Positions 1 through 12,409 of a DNA stretch of 64,000 nucleotides are shown here, piece after piece (the stretch's first letter is position 1; each line of letters begins with the position of its first letter). This DNA comes from Nitzschia sp. DOCU1 (lineage: Eukaryota; Bacillariophyta; Bacillariophyceae; Bacillariales; Bacillariaceae). The notes beneath the pieces are model-generated. The model did no database searches. It was not told the origin of the DNA and saw nothing but the letters and a program-made list of their open reading frames with translations. A program made the translations under genes and the position numbers. The stretch is taken from contig OX595997.1 in assembly GCA_951394045.1 (NCBI GenBank), positions 1,860,001 through 1,924,000 of the forward strand, read 5' to 3'.

Positions 1-498
1 TTCACGAGATCATAAATAGTTTCGTGAAGTTTTATGGGCTGGCGCGTTTTCAGACGTCGCACAAGACTCCTATTGCATTCACAAATATCCATTTCCTATG
101 CACAATATCTTTTCAGAGCGGATTTGGATGGCCTCTATTGTGTGACGGACGGCTATTACGATCATAGGCTCTATGCTATTCAAGCGACTGAAACAAAGGC
201 ATTTCGTCGTTCGAGCTATGATTCATTCATTCGACAATGCTTTGAAGCTATAGGAGCATGATACTCATGGTGGAAACCATAGTAGTAGCAATAGGCAAAG
301 GAGGCGACAGGGGGGCTCTCTCCGCCCGTCATTTCGTCTGCATCCGCCTCGAGCCCTGACGAGGATCGGGGTTTGCAAGTGTATACAACATCGTTACGCC
401 CGGAGAATGAAGCCACAAACGGCTGACTTGACGGAAGGTCCAGCTGGTGATATTCCGGAGAGCACAATTAAGGGCTGGTTACGCTTCATGGCTTTGGC

Positions 499-984
499 TT
501 GTTGGGTGCAATCCGAGAAAAGACAAGAGAAGGCCAACCCGATGCGACGACTCCCGACAAAAATGGCGCACTACCTTCGAAACCCGAACATGATATTGTT
601 TCTCCCTCTCGCCATCGAGCTGGTGGGGCGGCTCAATGGTCGGATTCAGTGGTTCAGTCCACACTACCCAGCTTCTTTTTGACGTCGTTGCGTCGTTCTC
701 GTAGTATGCATCGCTCCGAAACCAATGGAACGACATCCGAAGAATCGTCGCGAGAAGGAGATATCAATCGAACCTTTGTTCAAGATGACAACGTGTCCAG
801 TAACATCGGAAGCCAACGGAATACCGACGATGCGTCGTCCAAGTTGTCGATGCCATCTTATAATGTGTCGAGAATGAATGGAACCGTTCCTTCTAGCAGT
901 CCCTTCGTCGTCGCCGTCATGCGCAAGAAAGCATCGGCACAAATTCTACCGACTAATTCTACGCCGGCTGATGGGCATGCTTAA
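499..984 (+). CDS. Hypothetical Ser/Thr-rich protein (doubtful)
   Basis: This is an open frame of 161 codons. Its product is rich in serine, asparagine and arginine, with no hydrophobic segment and no domain I recognise. The stretch after Met-Ser-Arg near residue 70 resembles the disordered cytosolic head of a membrane protein. It lies about 250 bp upstream of the broken beta-propeller relic and on the same strand, so it could be that gene's first exon. I see no clear splice sites joining them. It may equally be a chance frame. Confidence 0.22.
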   Translation: MLGAIREKTREGQPDATTPDKNGALPSKPEHDIVSPSRHRAGGAAQWSDSVVQSTLPSFFLTSLRRSRSMHRSETNGTTSEESSREGDINRTFVQDDNVSSNIGSQRNTDDASSKLSMPSYNVSRMNGTVPSSSPFVVAVMRKKASAQILPTNSTPADGHA

Positions 985-1239
985 CGGATGGAAAGAATGG
1001 TTCCGTCCACACCCCTACTAATTTCCCACTACTGGAAAGATAGCCTACCGGTAGTTTCGGCTGGGAAGATCCGAGAATTCACAATGACGGTTGACTACTT
1101 TCTGCTCAATATCTCACAACCACGAGCGTTGTATTATTGACCATCAGGGAGGAATCCACCCAGAGAAGGACGATTGCAAGACAGATGAGCGTTCCATACT
1201 CTACACTAGTTCTCCAAGTCTAGCATTTTAGGAGCAACC

Positions 1240-3208
1240 AACAACGCCTTGCGAAACACCAAAATGACAATTCTAAGGCAAGTTGACGGGGAGTTGTGGC
1301 CAAGATCAATATTGACACTTTCACGGAAGAATGGATTCCCCAATTTCCAGCCGACTTTAAAAACTGGGTCACACATTGTCGAGTGGACAATAACAATGGC
1401 GCCATTTATGTGCCACAAATGCATCTTGCTGTCCGTATGGATTGGTCGAAGCAACAAGTGCCCCCCCCCGATAATCAATGAGGGCGGTACTATCCAATGG
1501 AGCAAACAAGTGGGAACGGTAGGTAATGAACTGCCAGCTGGAATCGAACTGGGCAACATGAATCAAATTGTGGTCCATGGCGAAACAACCGGTAGTATGT
1601 TTCAAGACAATCCAACTGGCACTTCGCAAATTGTCTTGTGGAGTATGAATGCCGATTCCGGAGCACTCGAAGATCCAATCTTGGGGGAGGCTCCCACCGA
1701 TTCCCCTACCGCAGAGCCCGTCTTGACGCCAACCTTTCCAGAAAACGAAGAAGACATTGACGAGGACGACCGTGTAGAAGAGTCGTTCGGCGACGACGAA
1801 GAAGAAGGCGACGACGTTGTACTTTCTGTCGATATCGACCCGGATTTGGAGGAACCGCCACCCGAAGAAGAGTGGTGAAGACGAATCACTCTCATCTTCG
1901 TCGCATACATCGCTCGTTTCCAAGATATCTTCCAAAAGTTCGGGGCTCCGATCCGACATGGGGCCAACGTATGCGGGCAGTATGGTCTATGATTTTGAGA
2001 GGCACTCTGTTTATTTGACTGGATCTAGCTATGAACATGTGGGTCACCGGCATGATGGTGGCTCCTTTGCCAAGCGCACAGCATATTGCTTTCCGACGCA
2101 TTTGCGGATGGTCTCTCATCAAAAATGTTGAAAGCGGCGATGGATCTTTTGTCGCAGTGAGTGGAGTGGCGATGCTTGGAGATACTGTGTTGATCGTAGG
2201 AAGCGTAAAGGGCGATTTGACTGGGGTGGCATTTCCTGATGCGGCGGCTAGTACAGATACAGGTGTTGATGGATGGATTTTCCCTGTTCGGGCAATAGAT
2301 GGACTCGATTCCAAACGGGGCAAACGATTCGATTCAGGTGCAGATGATTGGATCTACAATATCTGTGTATCGTCCAGTGCCACAGCTTTATTTTACATTG
2401 TTGGCGCTACAACTGGTCGTATTGATACCACGGGCTCCCTCCAGAAGAGCCACGATCCATTCGCAATAGACGCATTTGTGACCAAGTTTGACACATCGAC
2501 GCTCGAGCCAGTTTGAACTAGGCAGCTTGGCACAACGGACTCGATGACTTCCTCAGCCGACTCGCCCCGAAAGGCTGCAGCTTATGGATGTGCGATAGTC
2601 CCACACGGTGACGTCCTACAAGTGGATTTTGTGCCCAAGCCACCCAAGTCGAGTGGATCTGGCGATATTTTTCGTGCGCAACTTGGTATGAAGGATGGAG
2701 ATATAAAGTGGCTTCGTCAAGCGGGTTCGGCTGGCAAAGAAAACTTGGCACGAAGTGGCGGCATTGTCGCTGACACGGACGGGCATGCTATTGTCTATGG
2801 CGATACTACAGGGGGATGGTTTCGGGTCCGCACAGCGGGGGATACTTCAGGCATCTTTGTTATGACGCTAGACAAAGCGGACGGGTCCTATGCTCCTACA
2901 GTCGAGACGATCAAGTTCGAACTTTGGATGGGACTGGCGATTGCCTTTACGCTGCTTGGCCTGACGTTCTGTCGTTGCGTCTATCGACGCAGGAGACGCA
3001 CACATACCGACACCCCAAGCAAGTATTTCCTGAAGAAGACAATTTCCATGACGAAGAAGAAACATTGGTTGCTGGGCGTCGCGAAATCGAAATGACCTCG
3101 GAGCTTGGCAAGCAAAACTCAAACAGGTTGTCAAAGGGAGTCAAGCATGACGACCCTGAAGCGACCCGGCCGAAATATTTTGTAGTGCCAGCCAGCAGCA
3201 GGCCCTGA
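1240..3208 (+). pseudogene. SBBP/beta-propeller-repeat single-pass membrane protein, broken
   Basis: Several frames together read as one secreted or cell-surface protein of a kind common in diatoms. Repeated blades of the SBBP type are visible: YGDTTG-like turns (near 1575 and 2795), AFVTKFD before 2510, and RQLGT after it. A hydrophobic helix follows (about 2920-2975), then an Arg-rich stop-transfer run and an acidic tail. The frame changes at about 1490, 1880, 2030 and 2990. At 2514-2516 a TGA stands where this repeat normally has Trp (V-W-T-R-Q-L-G), so a TGG-to-TGA change is likely. An acidic Pro/Glu/Asp run interrupts the propeller at 1690-1875. Introns could explain one or two of the frame changes, but not the in-frame stop between matching blade halves. 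I read it as a pseudogene. Confidence 0.7.
2514..2516 (+). other. In-frame nonsense codon in the beta-propeller relic
   Basis: A TGA falls between Val and Thr-Arg-Gln-Leu-Gly. In SBBP blades this place is usually Trp (TGG). The frame stays open and protein-like on both sides (2031-2513 and 2517-3095). Confidence 0.6.
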
Positions 3209-3670
3209 TTCCCAAAATATGACTTTGCTTGAAGCGTTATCTAGTGGGAAGGTTGGAGCGCAGTGAATGATGACTTGCGCACTATGGGCAAAATGCTCAT
3301 GTTGTTGCATGACCATAAAACAGTACCATTAGTAATCGGCGTGGGCGTCTTAGCACTTCCTTGGACAGCCCAATCGATTGCCAGCAACAGGCCGCTGTGA
3401 TCGCAACACCGCCGTCGACTTGGGAATCTTCGAATGGTCGACAGGGACAGTCAAGGACGAAGAGACCACGCTTGGGTGGTGAATCTGCTGGGAGTATGCC
3501 CGTCGCCCATGTACCTCCATGGAAAGGTAGGGGCCGAACGAGTTTAACAGCAGCTGATTCTTCGCCCAATCTCTTGACAACCGGATTGGCTAACCTCGAC
3601 GAACTGGTTCCATGACGAGCACACGACGACGGCGACGACCGACAACTCAAAGTTTATCGGCCGGAGAGCA

Positions 3671-3818
3671 AGTGCCGGCGCGGAATGAAAAGGCGCCGAG
3701 CAACAACAGCAAGGGAAGAAGTCGGGGCAACAGCAAAATTAGGGAAGGCCGTCGAGATCACTCTCTAGAAACTCCTTCCATTTCGACGAGGCCCCTACTA
3801 CCACGGAGCAGCCGACGT
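3671..3818 (+). repeat. Dispersed repeat R1, copy 1
   Basis: About 148 bp closely match 16387-16566. Both start with gtgccggcgcggaatg and end with acggagcagccgac. Copy 1 lacks a 24-bp duplication and a few short insertions found in copy 2. Copy 2 lies directly after the bromodomain relic, so R1 may be a tail of that gene rather than a transposon. Confidence 0.75.
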
Positions 3819-3839
3819 TTGCAATCTACCAAACTTTGA

Positions 3840-6369
3840 AAGCATGATCCACCTTGTGAGAGAACAACAAAAGCCAGTACTAAGATAGTTAGAAGAAAGT
3901 AGTAAGTCTCACCTTTTATCTTGCTGCTTTGCCGAAAGAACGATCCCGGATGGTGCCTTTGGATGTTATCCTACTTTCGAACCCAAACAAACGTCAAGAA
4001 GTATGAAGCACACCGCCAGACGGCCTCAACCCAGCATTGAAACGAGGATATCGATGGCTGTGTTGTGTATATGAGTGTCAGAAGCGTAACGAGATGATAA
4101 TAGGAGAAAGCGGGGTGGCCCAATGCTGATGCTGCGTCTCGCCTACTACTTGTATTTTGGTTGACTCTCTTCGTTTGATCGGTAGCCGTCTGATGATCCA
4201 TATTCTCTAGCTCTACTTAACGATAGAAGAACGCATATGGTTCTCAATGGGAATACGTCAAAAGGACCCGGAACATTCGTATAAATATACTCTCTAATCA
4301 AAGATCTCGCTCCGTTCGACCCGACTACCGGTACGTTAGTTAATACCGGCTTCAGGTTGAAGGAAGGAGAACCTTCTCTGGCGTTGTATGTTAAGTTTGC
4401 TAAGCACGTACCCTTCCATGCTCTTTGGATCAATGCCTTTCGCCTTACTACTGGGAAGTTTCACCCTAAAGAAGGTAGATCGTCTATCTTGCCAAAACCT
4501 GTCCAAATTCCAACCTTTTTTTGTCTATCCGACTTTCTTTAACAAGCGCCCCTACTGCCAAGATCTTGTTGTGCTACGATGGGTATTAGAGAAGTTGGTC
4601 ACTTAAGCTATAACTACAGATCTATAGCCAACTAAAAATATTTGAAAACCGCGGGAGATGCATTTTACTCTCGTGCTAGGTCGGTGAAAGAATGGCTGCG
4701 ATCGGACCTGCCGTTGGCGAGATATCGATAAATTAGTGGTTCATAGAGTGGGCCATCAAGTAGTAATCAAATGCTGCTATAGCTTTGCTGGAAAAAGGAT
4801 TGGCGAAATAATTAGAGAGTATGCACTCCCCGAGGTATAGTTGAAGATGGTTATGGAGTCAGATTTTTGATTTGGGCAGTTTCTGGCTTCTACTTTAAGC
4901 TAGTAGTTCTAGTAACAAAAATGAGGATGACATCAGCATTTTACTATGGCTGCAGAGTGTACATGAAGGAAAGTTACCGGTACGTTGAGGTAAGCACGTA
5001 CTCTTCCAGTCTGAATTCACAAACTACAAGCAAGAAATTGTTTTGGTCCTTCTCGAACAACGTCTGTGGCTCCTCCGTTGCAATACCGGTAACCCGAATG
5101 TGACAAATAATAACCAATCAAACATATCGTCCCTTGTCGCAGAATGACCCACAAACCCGACGATTTGAGCGATTTTCGAACTCCCTCAAAAACAACGACC
5201 ATGACACCATTTTGAAAGCAAACCTGTGGCAGCCCATATTGCTTTCAGGCCTTGATTCATAGCTACGTGCGTTTTTCGAAACATCCCTGAACAGACTTGA
5301 GGGAGTGGCATTGTTCAAATCCGTCTACAGCAGTTGCCCTCGCTTCGTGAAATTTACGAATTGTCGATTTGAGGACTCAACAGATCGAGCCCCAAAAGAG
5401 CCCAAAAATCGACCCTTTTCTGGCTTTTCTCAACTCACAAGCCGCCTAGCTAAAATGACCGGGTGGTTTCATAAAGTTTGGCTTACGGCAGTATCGAGGT
5501 TGTAATTGCAGGCGTCTTAGTCGCCGATAAGGCTTCCCACACGTACGGTCAAATTCGAGCGTTTTTGGGTTAATCGGGCCATGAACGGAGTCATGGTTTT
5601 GGCAGTTTCGTTGGCTTGAGCAATCTTTGAGCCTTGCCAAGCATGGATTCATTATCCTGGTGATTTATGAAAAACTACTGGGGTAAAAAGAGTCGAGTAT
5701 ACGAGATGCGAAATTGTCGTGATTTTTCTCGTGCTATGGGAACTACTACCTCGGCCCTGGGCTTAGACAGTGGTTCTTCCCCAATGATGAATAAGACGCT
5801 TACCCGTGACCTGAAGTCTAAGATCAAGCTTCCAACAAACTACCCGATTCTGAGTTACTGAACTTCCGGGTTCAGTCTACCCAGCGGGCGCCAACAGCAA
5901 GGGCAAGGGCAATACTTCACACCAGTGGTACTGCTGCTCAACCAGGAGAACAATTTCAGCTGCACAGGTCGACCACGTGCGGACGCACTATTTCTTTCGC
6001 CGCCATCACTGGCCCATTGTTATTTGTGGGTTTCATTGTGGTCATGTTCCGCCTCGGAAAAGCGAGTTGCTGTTACATTCTCGTTTGGTGGATGAGGGAA
6101 GTTTCTTCTCTATAAGAAGGAGAACCGGCGAAGAATAAATCATCGTTACCTGAGCAAGTGCAAGTACCAAGAAAAATCGGGGCGAAGGGCATCGCTCGAC
6201 GTTTTGCTGTCGTAGCGGTGTTATCCAAGATTAAGGCTTTGTGGTTTGAGTCCACGTTCCCTTCGCTACGAATGTACTCTTAAGTTTCTACAATCTAGTA
6301 CCGGAGGTGATCCGTTCGGCCAACATCGAAGTTGCGTTTTATTTTACCTGCGGAACAAGTACCAAAAAG
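3840..6369. other. No gene recognised
   Basis: Only short, unconvincing frames occur here, the longest about 95 codons. Three TACCGGTA palindromes lie in it (4326, 4975, 5084). The sequence is AT-richer than the flanking genes and is probably intergenic. Confidence 0.6.
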
Positions 6370-8367
6370 TCAGAGAACCTCGTCTAACCGGTCATTGATT
6401 TCTTTGCCAATCAGGCGAGTCACACGGGTGGGCGAAAAGGGTATTGACCAGTGACGTTCCTCGGCAAACTTGAGAAGTTGCAATTCCAGAGGTGGCGGAG
6501 ATGTAATGTTGGAATTTTGAGTCCATCCCACAAAGTCTCGGAGTGCATTTCGCGTAAAAATTACGGCCTCGAATCCGCATCGAGCCGTTTGGCCGCAGAT
6601 CGTCTTTATGTTCTTGTTACCAAGCAAGACATCTTGGGCATACAATGAGACGATGGCGGCGTTGTCCTCACCACTACGCAGCATGGTGTCTGCCAAAATG
6701 TCCCATCGAACGGGCGCAAACGGCATAATGTCATCATGCCAATATCCCAACAATGGAGACGACGTAGTCCTTAACAAATGCCGAGCAACGTGCAAGAAAC
6801 GGCTCGTGGCAAATGTGGAATCTTTCTCTTTGTTCTTTCCCTGATACTTGAATTCCAAAATACGTGTCCATCCTTGTGATTCGTATCCGTGATAAGGCCT
6901 TGCGAGAGATTCTAGCAACGAATCAGGGGAGCCCTGCGTCCGCTTTTTGGGTTTTCCCTTCTTCTTGGAAGAAGTTTTGACCTTTTTGGTTTTCTTAACT
7001 TTCTTTTCCTGCTTAGGTCGACCATCACTCTGTGTTTTCTTAACTTTGAGTGTTCGTTCAACCGTTATCTCTTGGTTATTTCTTTGATGCTGATTGACCA
7101 ACAAACCGGAAGAAACCTTAACGGCCTGACTGTCCAACGCTGCTGTCGGGGGAAGAATATGCAGTTGACCGAGCCGTAAACAATCCATGTTTCGAAGTTG
7201 AAAGACGGTATGCTGCATAAGTTGATTGGATGGTATGCTATACACCAATCCAATCGATAACTCTTGCGGGACACTCCAATAGTCGTCGTCGTCATTGCCA
7301 TTCTTATAGGTACACCGATGGAGAATCCGATCACGGGGTGGTGGACGTTGCCGAGCAAAATACAAATTGTCCTCACGCGCGGTATTGTCTGGCACTATCG
7401 GTCCTTGGTACGCCTTGGGGCCACTACTAATAGCGCCCAGATGTTGAACTGCGGAAACCAAGCTGACTTTATAGTCTCGCTCCAGTAAGAATTCTTCGAG
7501 GGACCAATCAATGGGGTTTTCCTTGTAATGGGGCTCGAGCCACTCCACAAAATCCGCAAGGGTCGACCTTTCGAATATCATACTGACCATACCACAAAAG
7601 AGACCACCCGTTGTAAAACAATATCGCCTGCCCTTTCGAGGCGTGTGATTGGAATACAAGGAAAGAATGCGCCGGGTGGAATTCGTGGCATCCAACCGCA
7701 AGTGTAAATGCGAGGGCAAGGGATCCACCAATCGAGCATCGTCTTGCCAAAATCCAATATACTTGGCTTGTTGTTGCGACGACAATAGTTGTCGAGAGAG
7801 CCATATGAAGTCATGAGCTTCTTGAATGCGCCACTTTTTTCGTTGTAAATCGTCATTGAGAGCAGCTTCCTTGGCGCGTGCCGAACTTTCTTTTCGTATT
7901 TCATAATAGGGCGAAATCTTGTTTGGATCCTGTGGTACTACGGTCAAATTGTATTGTTGCAATAGCTCGTCTAGACGTGGATGCTCTTTGTCGGGTTGGC
8001 TGTGCAGAATTCGAATTTGCGATGTGTTGAGTTTGCCGACTCGTACAAGAGATCGGACGGTTTGGAGCAAGTAATCTGGATGGCCTCTTCGGGCCAGGGT
8101 CGGAATCCCCACAATCAGGTCGTTTCTCCAATCCTCTGTAGTATCGTCAATGCCAGCTATTCGTTTTTGTTCCGCTAGCCACGTATGTTCGGATGGTTCG
8201 GCGTTTTGTTTGAGAACGGGGGCGGGCATCCAACTGAACAAGGCTTCCCATGATTGTAAAAGCACGTCCTGCGGATGAAACATATAGAACCGATACAAGA
8301 GCGATTCGGCAATGATGCAAGTGATACACAATATCACAAGCGTTTGGATCGTACAGTCTCGCCCCAT
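6370..8367 (-). CDS. GT54 (MGAT4-like) type II glycosyltransferase with a second, degenerate half
   Basis: The product (665 aa) is predicted to be a Golgi type II membrane protein that transfers a sugar, by family probably GlcNAc, onto a glycan. A short cytosolic head is followed by one membrane helix (residues about 8-24). LIVGIPTLARRG (84-95) matches the LTVGIPT start of the MGAT4 domain. FWQDDARL (206-213) holds the acidic metal-binding site, where MGAT4 has EDD. CGMVSMIF (258-265) and PIDW (285-288) followed by a QHLG near 308 match the PIDW...QHVGTHSS part of MGAT4. After a Lys-rich linker (about 440-476) the pattern recurs in weaker form: YWHDDIMP (542-549), IVSLYA, CGFEAVIF. The ATG at 8367 is the only one that keeps the membrane anchor. 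A paralogue lies at 27063-29093. No stop or frameshift is visible. The family is well supported; the substrate is inference. Confidence 0.82.
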   Translation of the reverse strand: MGRDCTIQTLVILCITCIIAESLLYRFYMFHPQDVLLQSWEALFSWMPAPVLKQNAEPSEHTWLAEQKRIAGIDDTTEDWRNDLIVGIPTLARRGHPDYLLQTVRSLVRVGKLNTSQIRILHSQPDKEHPRLDELLQQYNLTVVPQDPNKISPYYEIRKESSARAKEAALNDDLQRKKWRIQEAHDFIWLSRQLLSSQQQAKYIGFWQDDARLVDPLPSHLHLRLDATNSTRRILSLYSNHTPRKGRRYCFTTGGLFCGMVSMIFERSTLADFVEWLEPHYKENPIDWSLEEFLLERDYKVSLVSAVQHLGAISSGPKAYQGPIVPDNTAREDNLYFARQRPPPRDRILHRCTYKNGNDDDDYWSVPQELSIGLVYSIPSNQLMQHTVFQLRNMDCLRLGQLHILPPTAALDSQAVKVSSGLLVNQHQRNNQEITVERTLKVKKTQSDGRPKQEKKVKKTKKVKTSSKKKGKPKKRTQGSPDSLLESLARPYHGYESQGWTRILEFKYQGKNKEKDSTFATSRFLHVARHLLRTTSSPLLGYWHDDIMPFAPVRWDILADTMLRSGEDNAAIVSLYAQDVLLGNKNIKTICGQTARCGFEAVIFTRNALRDFVGWTQNSNITSPPPLELQLLKFAEERHWSIPFSPTRVTRLIGKEINDRLDEVL

Positions 8368-10299
8368 GATAACAATGTTAATGAAACTGATTCGAGTATG
8401 TGTTCAGGATGCTCAAAGGAAGTGCCAGTGCAGCTAATCCAATTCTTTAGAGCACGCAGGCACGTGCTAATTGCCCAATGCTTATTTTTCGTGGATGTAG
8501 CGATAGATGTGTGCTCTTTCGTTCTATGTGATTTCACCGCCCGGCTACAGATTGCTATGTAATAATGCCCGGCTGGCGTAACCGAAAATCCAAACGTCTC
8601 ATTTGGTGCGACGGGCGGGGGCGCATTTGAAAAACAAGTCGACTTTTTGTCGACCATTGATTTCCGATGATCGAGCCACAAGCGCACATACATACGAATC
8701 GCAGCGAAACAACCATATTTTGCTGTGCGTGCTGTCGGAACGATGACTGATTGATGGTCAAAGTCACTTGTCGCTTGGAACAAAGGATAGAAGGAGTTGT
8801 ATGATGTCTCTTGTTTTGCTGAATTGCCGGTTCTTCTTATTCCTTTCGTCCTATAGCCGTTTGGGATAGGTAGCCTAGTCGACGAGGATGCTGCTGGATC
8901 CAGCGCGCAGAGAGGAGCCATGGTCAACAGTTGGACCTCTTCGGTCGGAGGCATCCAGCAAGGCCCAGTCGTTGAAAATACTGCTTGCTTTTGACGTCTC
9001 GGGGGCAACTTTACCAATTAGACTGGCAATCTGCTCGGAAATATTCGAACCGACTTCTTTGGACTGGAGCGACTTGTTCATCTTCATCCATCTTGCGATC
9101 CAAGGAATGCCGAAAGAACGATAAGAAGACGCCGATCAATTTGATTGTGGTTTGCGGCGGCCAGTAAACGAAGCGCTGGCTTTCTTTCTCTTTGGATGAT
9201 CAGGATTGGGGCGGGACGATTCTTCTGACGCTACTAGAGCAAAGTACTAGTAGCGAACAAAGAGTCCGACGCCAATTCTTTTGAATCAGTATCCCACTTG
9301 CTTCGTCAAAGGAGGCCACTCCTGGAAGTAATGTTTGCAGCGTTCGCCGTGCTGCTCGTTCATGGGCCCAGCATTGTCACGACTACCTGGCGCATGTATC
9401 TAAAAAGAAGTCTACATGACGAAGTCGGTTGATTTCTGTGCCGAGCCAATATCAAGCTCTATTACGAGTAAGACAAACAAGCTCAAGAATAGGTGACTCT
9501 ACCACCACCAAGGTACTTTAAGGCTGAATCGTCATCAATATCACGAGGCCTAGAACGGCCTTTATGCGAAAATTGCACAACTTATTCCTACCGTCGCTCC
9601 AGCAATCTAAAGTGATTCTTTTCTGGGTCAACCTAAGGTACTAATCTTCCGGCAGTTCCAGCAATGGTTCACTTTGGTTCGCGCCGCATTGATGTAAAGT
9701 GTTATTGCGCTGAGCTCTATAGTAGGAGAAGTCGTTCCACCTTTCTCGTACCGGTCACCACCACCACCGTTTATTGATATCATTGCCGTGCTTTGGTTTG
9801 GCGCGAGAGCAGCGCGCCCGCAGTCGACCATTCCGAACGGACACATGCCCTCTCATCATGCAGAAAAAAGATATGCTTGGACATTTTGGCGGGAACCATG
9901 ATTACGATGACAATGACTGCTGCCGTCGAGTTGCTATTCTACTCAACTTCTTGGCCAAGGGAATGACGTAATTGTACCTGACAAGACGTCAAATGCATTT
10001 CCTTAGCCTAGCGACGATTCCCTGAAACATCCGACGCTTGCATCATGTGCTCGAGCACCACAGTTGCTCGCGTATGTTTGTGATTGCCGTTTTCCTGTTT
10101 GATGCCAACGTTCCGTACACACGGAACTCGTTTTGCGGGAACGAAGCAAGGCCTCAAAGGCATCCGACATTAGAAGAGTTCCCAGGTAACATCCAAAGAG
10201 CTCTGCTTATCAATGCATTTGTGGCTGCGGTATCGTTGGGCAAGATGCAGATCTTCTCTGAGATTAAGAAGAGTCTGAAGAATTGTATATGGATTATAT
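8368..10299. other. Upstream region of the glycosyltransferase; no gene recognised
   Basis: The first several hundred bases upstream of the minus-strand gene must contain its promoter and leader. A long minus-strand open stretch (8334-9017) overlaps the start of that gene in another frame and has no domain features. The remainder holds only short frames. Confidence 0.5.
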
Positions 10300-10394
10300 G
10301 TGATATTTGAGTTATGTCCCTCTTTGGTCGAAGCTTGGCAAGAACCTTACGAGATATCAATTACTTGGGCCGCGGTTGGACGAGCTGACGATAT

Positions 10395-11112
10395 TCTCAC
10401 AATGACTACCGAACTACATAAAGAGCCTTATCCCCCGAATATCGTGACGGCTTATCGATTTGGGCAAGATTGGATTGAAGATGAAGATGCCGAAGAACAT
10501 CTCATGATTCGGTATCAATCGTTTGTGGACTGGTTGCCGCTTTGCATCACCTTGGAAAGCGAGACTCGGGAGGGTGGTAATGAAAGCATTCTCCAGTATA
10601 CCGCCGAATTGGTCGACCATCATCATGAAAACGAAAAGATTGAAGGCATCTGCCACATTTTTCGATGATTTGAAAGATATTTCTACGCTGACATTCAAAG
10701 ATAAGGCATTGATGGTTCGTCAAAGCCACCGATAAGTTAGTCCAACAAGAGGAACAAGCTCGGCCAGAAGAAGAATCGTCGCAAGCCGGAGCAGCCGTTC
10801 CAATGGATGATGAATGGATGGATGCGGTGGAATTGAAGGTAGGACTGTGGGGGGTCGACGATACCATTCAAGCCCACGGCGCCAAGGAGAACTTGGACGC
10901 AGCCGGTGCTTTGGCCCAAGAAGGCTTCGACGACGATAACTCGATCTCGAGGCGCTTGGACGAGCTGCTCGTTCGCCGTCGAAAAATTAGCGTGCCTGGA
11001 TGACGAGGATGAGAACTTCGAGGACGACTTACTAGCCGGCGTGGACTTGAAAGATCTTGCAAGTGCGGCAAGGCATGCAGTGGGAGCGTTTCGCGGCTCC
11101 CAACATGCTTGA
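10395..11112 (+). pseudogene. Degenerate acidic coding sequence, unrecognised
   Basis: Protein-like stretches follow one another in changing frames. The first begins at the ATG near 10401 (MTTELHKEPY) and runs to about 10668. A Glu/Asp-rich stretch with MDDEWMDAVELKVGLWGVDD runs from about 10710 to 11003. A last piece reads FEDDLLAGVDLKDLASAARH (about 11014-11075). Acidic residues and alternating frames suggest a once-continuous soluble protein now broken. I recognise no family. Confidence 0.35.
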
Positions 11113-11486
11113 GTACATACCCATCTGCTGGATACCGATCGAAAGAACGTACATGCTGGCTGTTAATCCACCGACCAGGTAGAACTCGTGGTTCTCTGAT
11201 GTGGTAACCTTACCATTGGCTCGCGCCTTGATGAAATCCAAAATCTGAAAGACGAAGAACCGAATCGAAAAGATGACGAAAACCGATCATATCGACTTGA
11301 AGACGAAAGCCTCTGAGAGAATGATGTTGTCGTCTTCTAACAGCCGGATGGCTAACAGCGCGGCTAGCGAGATCTGTGATCGAGACTAATCCGAAGTTAT
11401 AGTCGCCAAACTCAAGGACGAGATAAGATTGCGGGGTCTCCGCCCTTACGGCAAGAAATCTGAACCAGTCGCCAATCTGGCGGAAT

Positions 11487-12185
11487 ATGCCGACGAAATT
11501 CTCAACATGGCTACATGTTGAACCTATTCGGAACGAAGTTACCTATCATTTCATGCTCAAGATACTGCAGCAAGCCGCTACTCAACTTGGTTTGACAGGA
11601 CGTATGCGTGTTGCCAAGGAAGGATTGAATTGTACCTTGACGGCAATACACGCTGCGATTGTCGAGTTTTGTACGTCACTACGAACTTCTGGCCGACGGA
11701 ATTTGAGTCGACCAAATTCATGTTGACTTATGACTTGCTCTTGGCACGAAAGTTTCGAAATTCAAGGAACGCATTGGGAACCCAAAGACTACCATGCCAA
11801 GTTAGCCGAGTCCAATACGGTGATTATTGATGTATGGAATCATTATGAAGCAGCTATTGGGCGATTTGTTCCGCCCAACAGGAAGGAGGCGACATTGTCG
11901 TCGGCGACGAAGGACACCCATGGACCCCTGTGCGTAGATCCTAAAACGCGCAAGTCGACAGAGTTTCCAGAAGGAAAATGGCGAGGCCATTCCCAAGGGC
12001 AAGTACAAGGCTTGTCAAAGGAAGGACGAAAGAAATCTGGTAAACAAGCCCGGTGCGACTTGTGTGTTGAGCAAGGCATCACATCCAACCGGGAATCGCG
12101 TCAAAGGGATTAAGAGAAAATTGAAGAGCATCAGCGCAAAATGGTGCAACGTGGACTCTTACAACCCGAAGAAGTTGATCGCAAG
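11487..12185 (+). pseudogene. TrhO/TSTD2-type rhodanese protein, broken
   Basis: The intact family has an N-terminal acylphosphatase-like domain followed by a rhodanese domain. Bacterial TrhO hydroxylates U34 of tRNA; eukaryotic TSTD2 belongs to the same group. The first frame shows LGLTGRMRVAKEGLN, the family's GRI.(V/L)A.EGIN signature, at about 11580-11630. A frameshift follows. The second frame (11730 on) shows EPKDYHAKLAE and VIIDVWNHYEAAIGRF, the start of the rhodanese fold (normally DVRN.YE..IG.F). DPKTRKSTEFP follows near 11935, the usual ...MRKSTEFP... segment. No active-site CTGGIRC segment is found, and the frame ends at 12111. At least two frameshifts make this a relic. It points towards the Pus10 relic, another RNA-modification gene. 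Confidence 0.68.
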
Positions 12186-12409
12186 GTGCCGAACCCAAAT
12201 CAACTAACGTGTTTGCAGATGACGAGCACTTGCCGCAAAAAATGGACGTGGCCACCTTGGCGGAGACTTTGCTGGTGGGCGTAACGTAACTTTTTTGGCA
12301 AAGGGTCGGTAGAATTGGCGACTCCGGACTACGCGGTACGGGTTGTAGTAAGCGTATATATGCCGTATATTTGATCGCCTGTTGGCAAATTGGTTTGTGT
12401 AGAAAAGCC

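Noticed and set aside
1541..1556. A ggaatcgaac stretch that resembles a tRNA T-arm on the opposite strand
   Set aside because: No acceptor or anticodon stem can be found around it; it lies inside the beta-propeller relic.
1369..1959. Minus-strand frame of 196 codons
   Set aside because: It is antisense to the beta-propeller relic, whose blades read on the plus strand.
8334..9017. Long minus-strand open frame of 227 codons upstream of the first glycosyltransferase
   Set aside because: It overlaps the start of that gene in another frame, has no domain or targeting features, and part of it must be the gene's leader.
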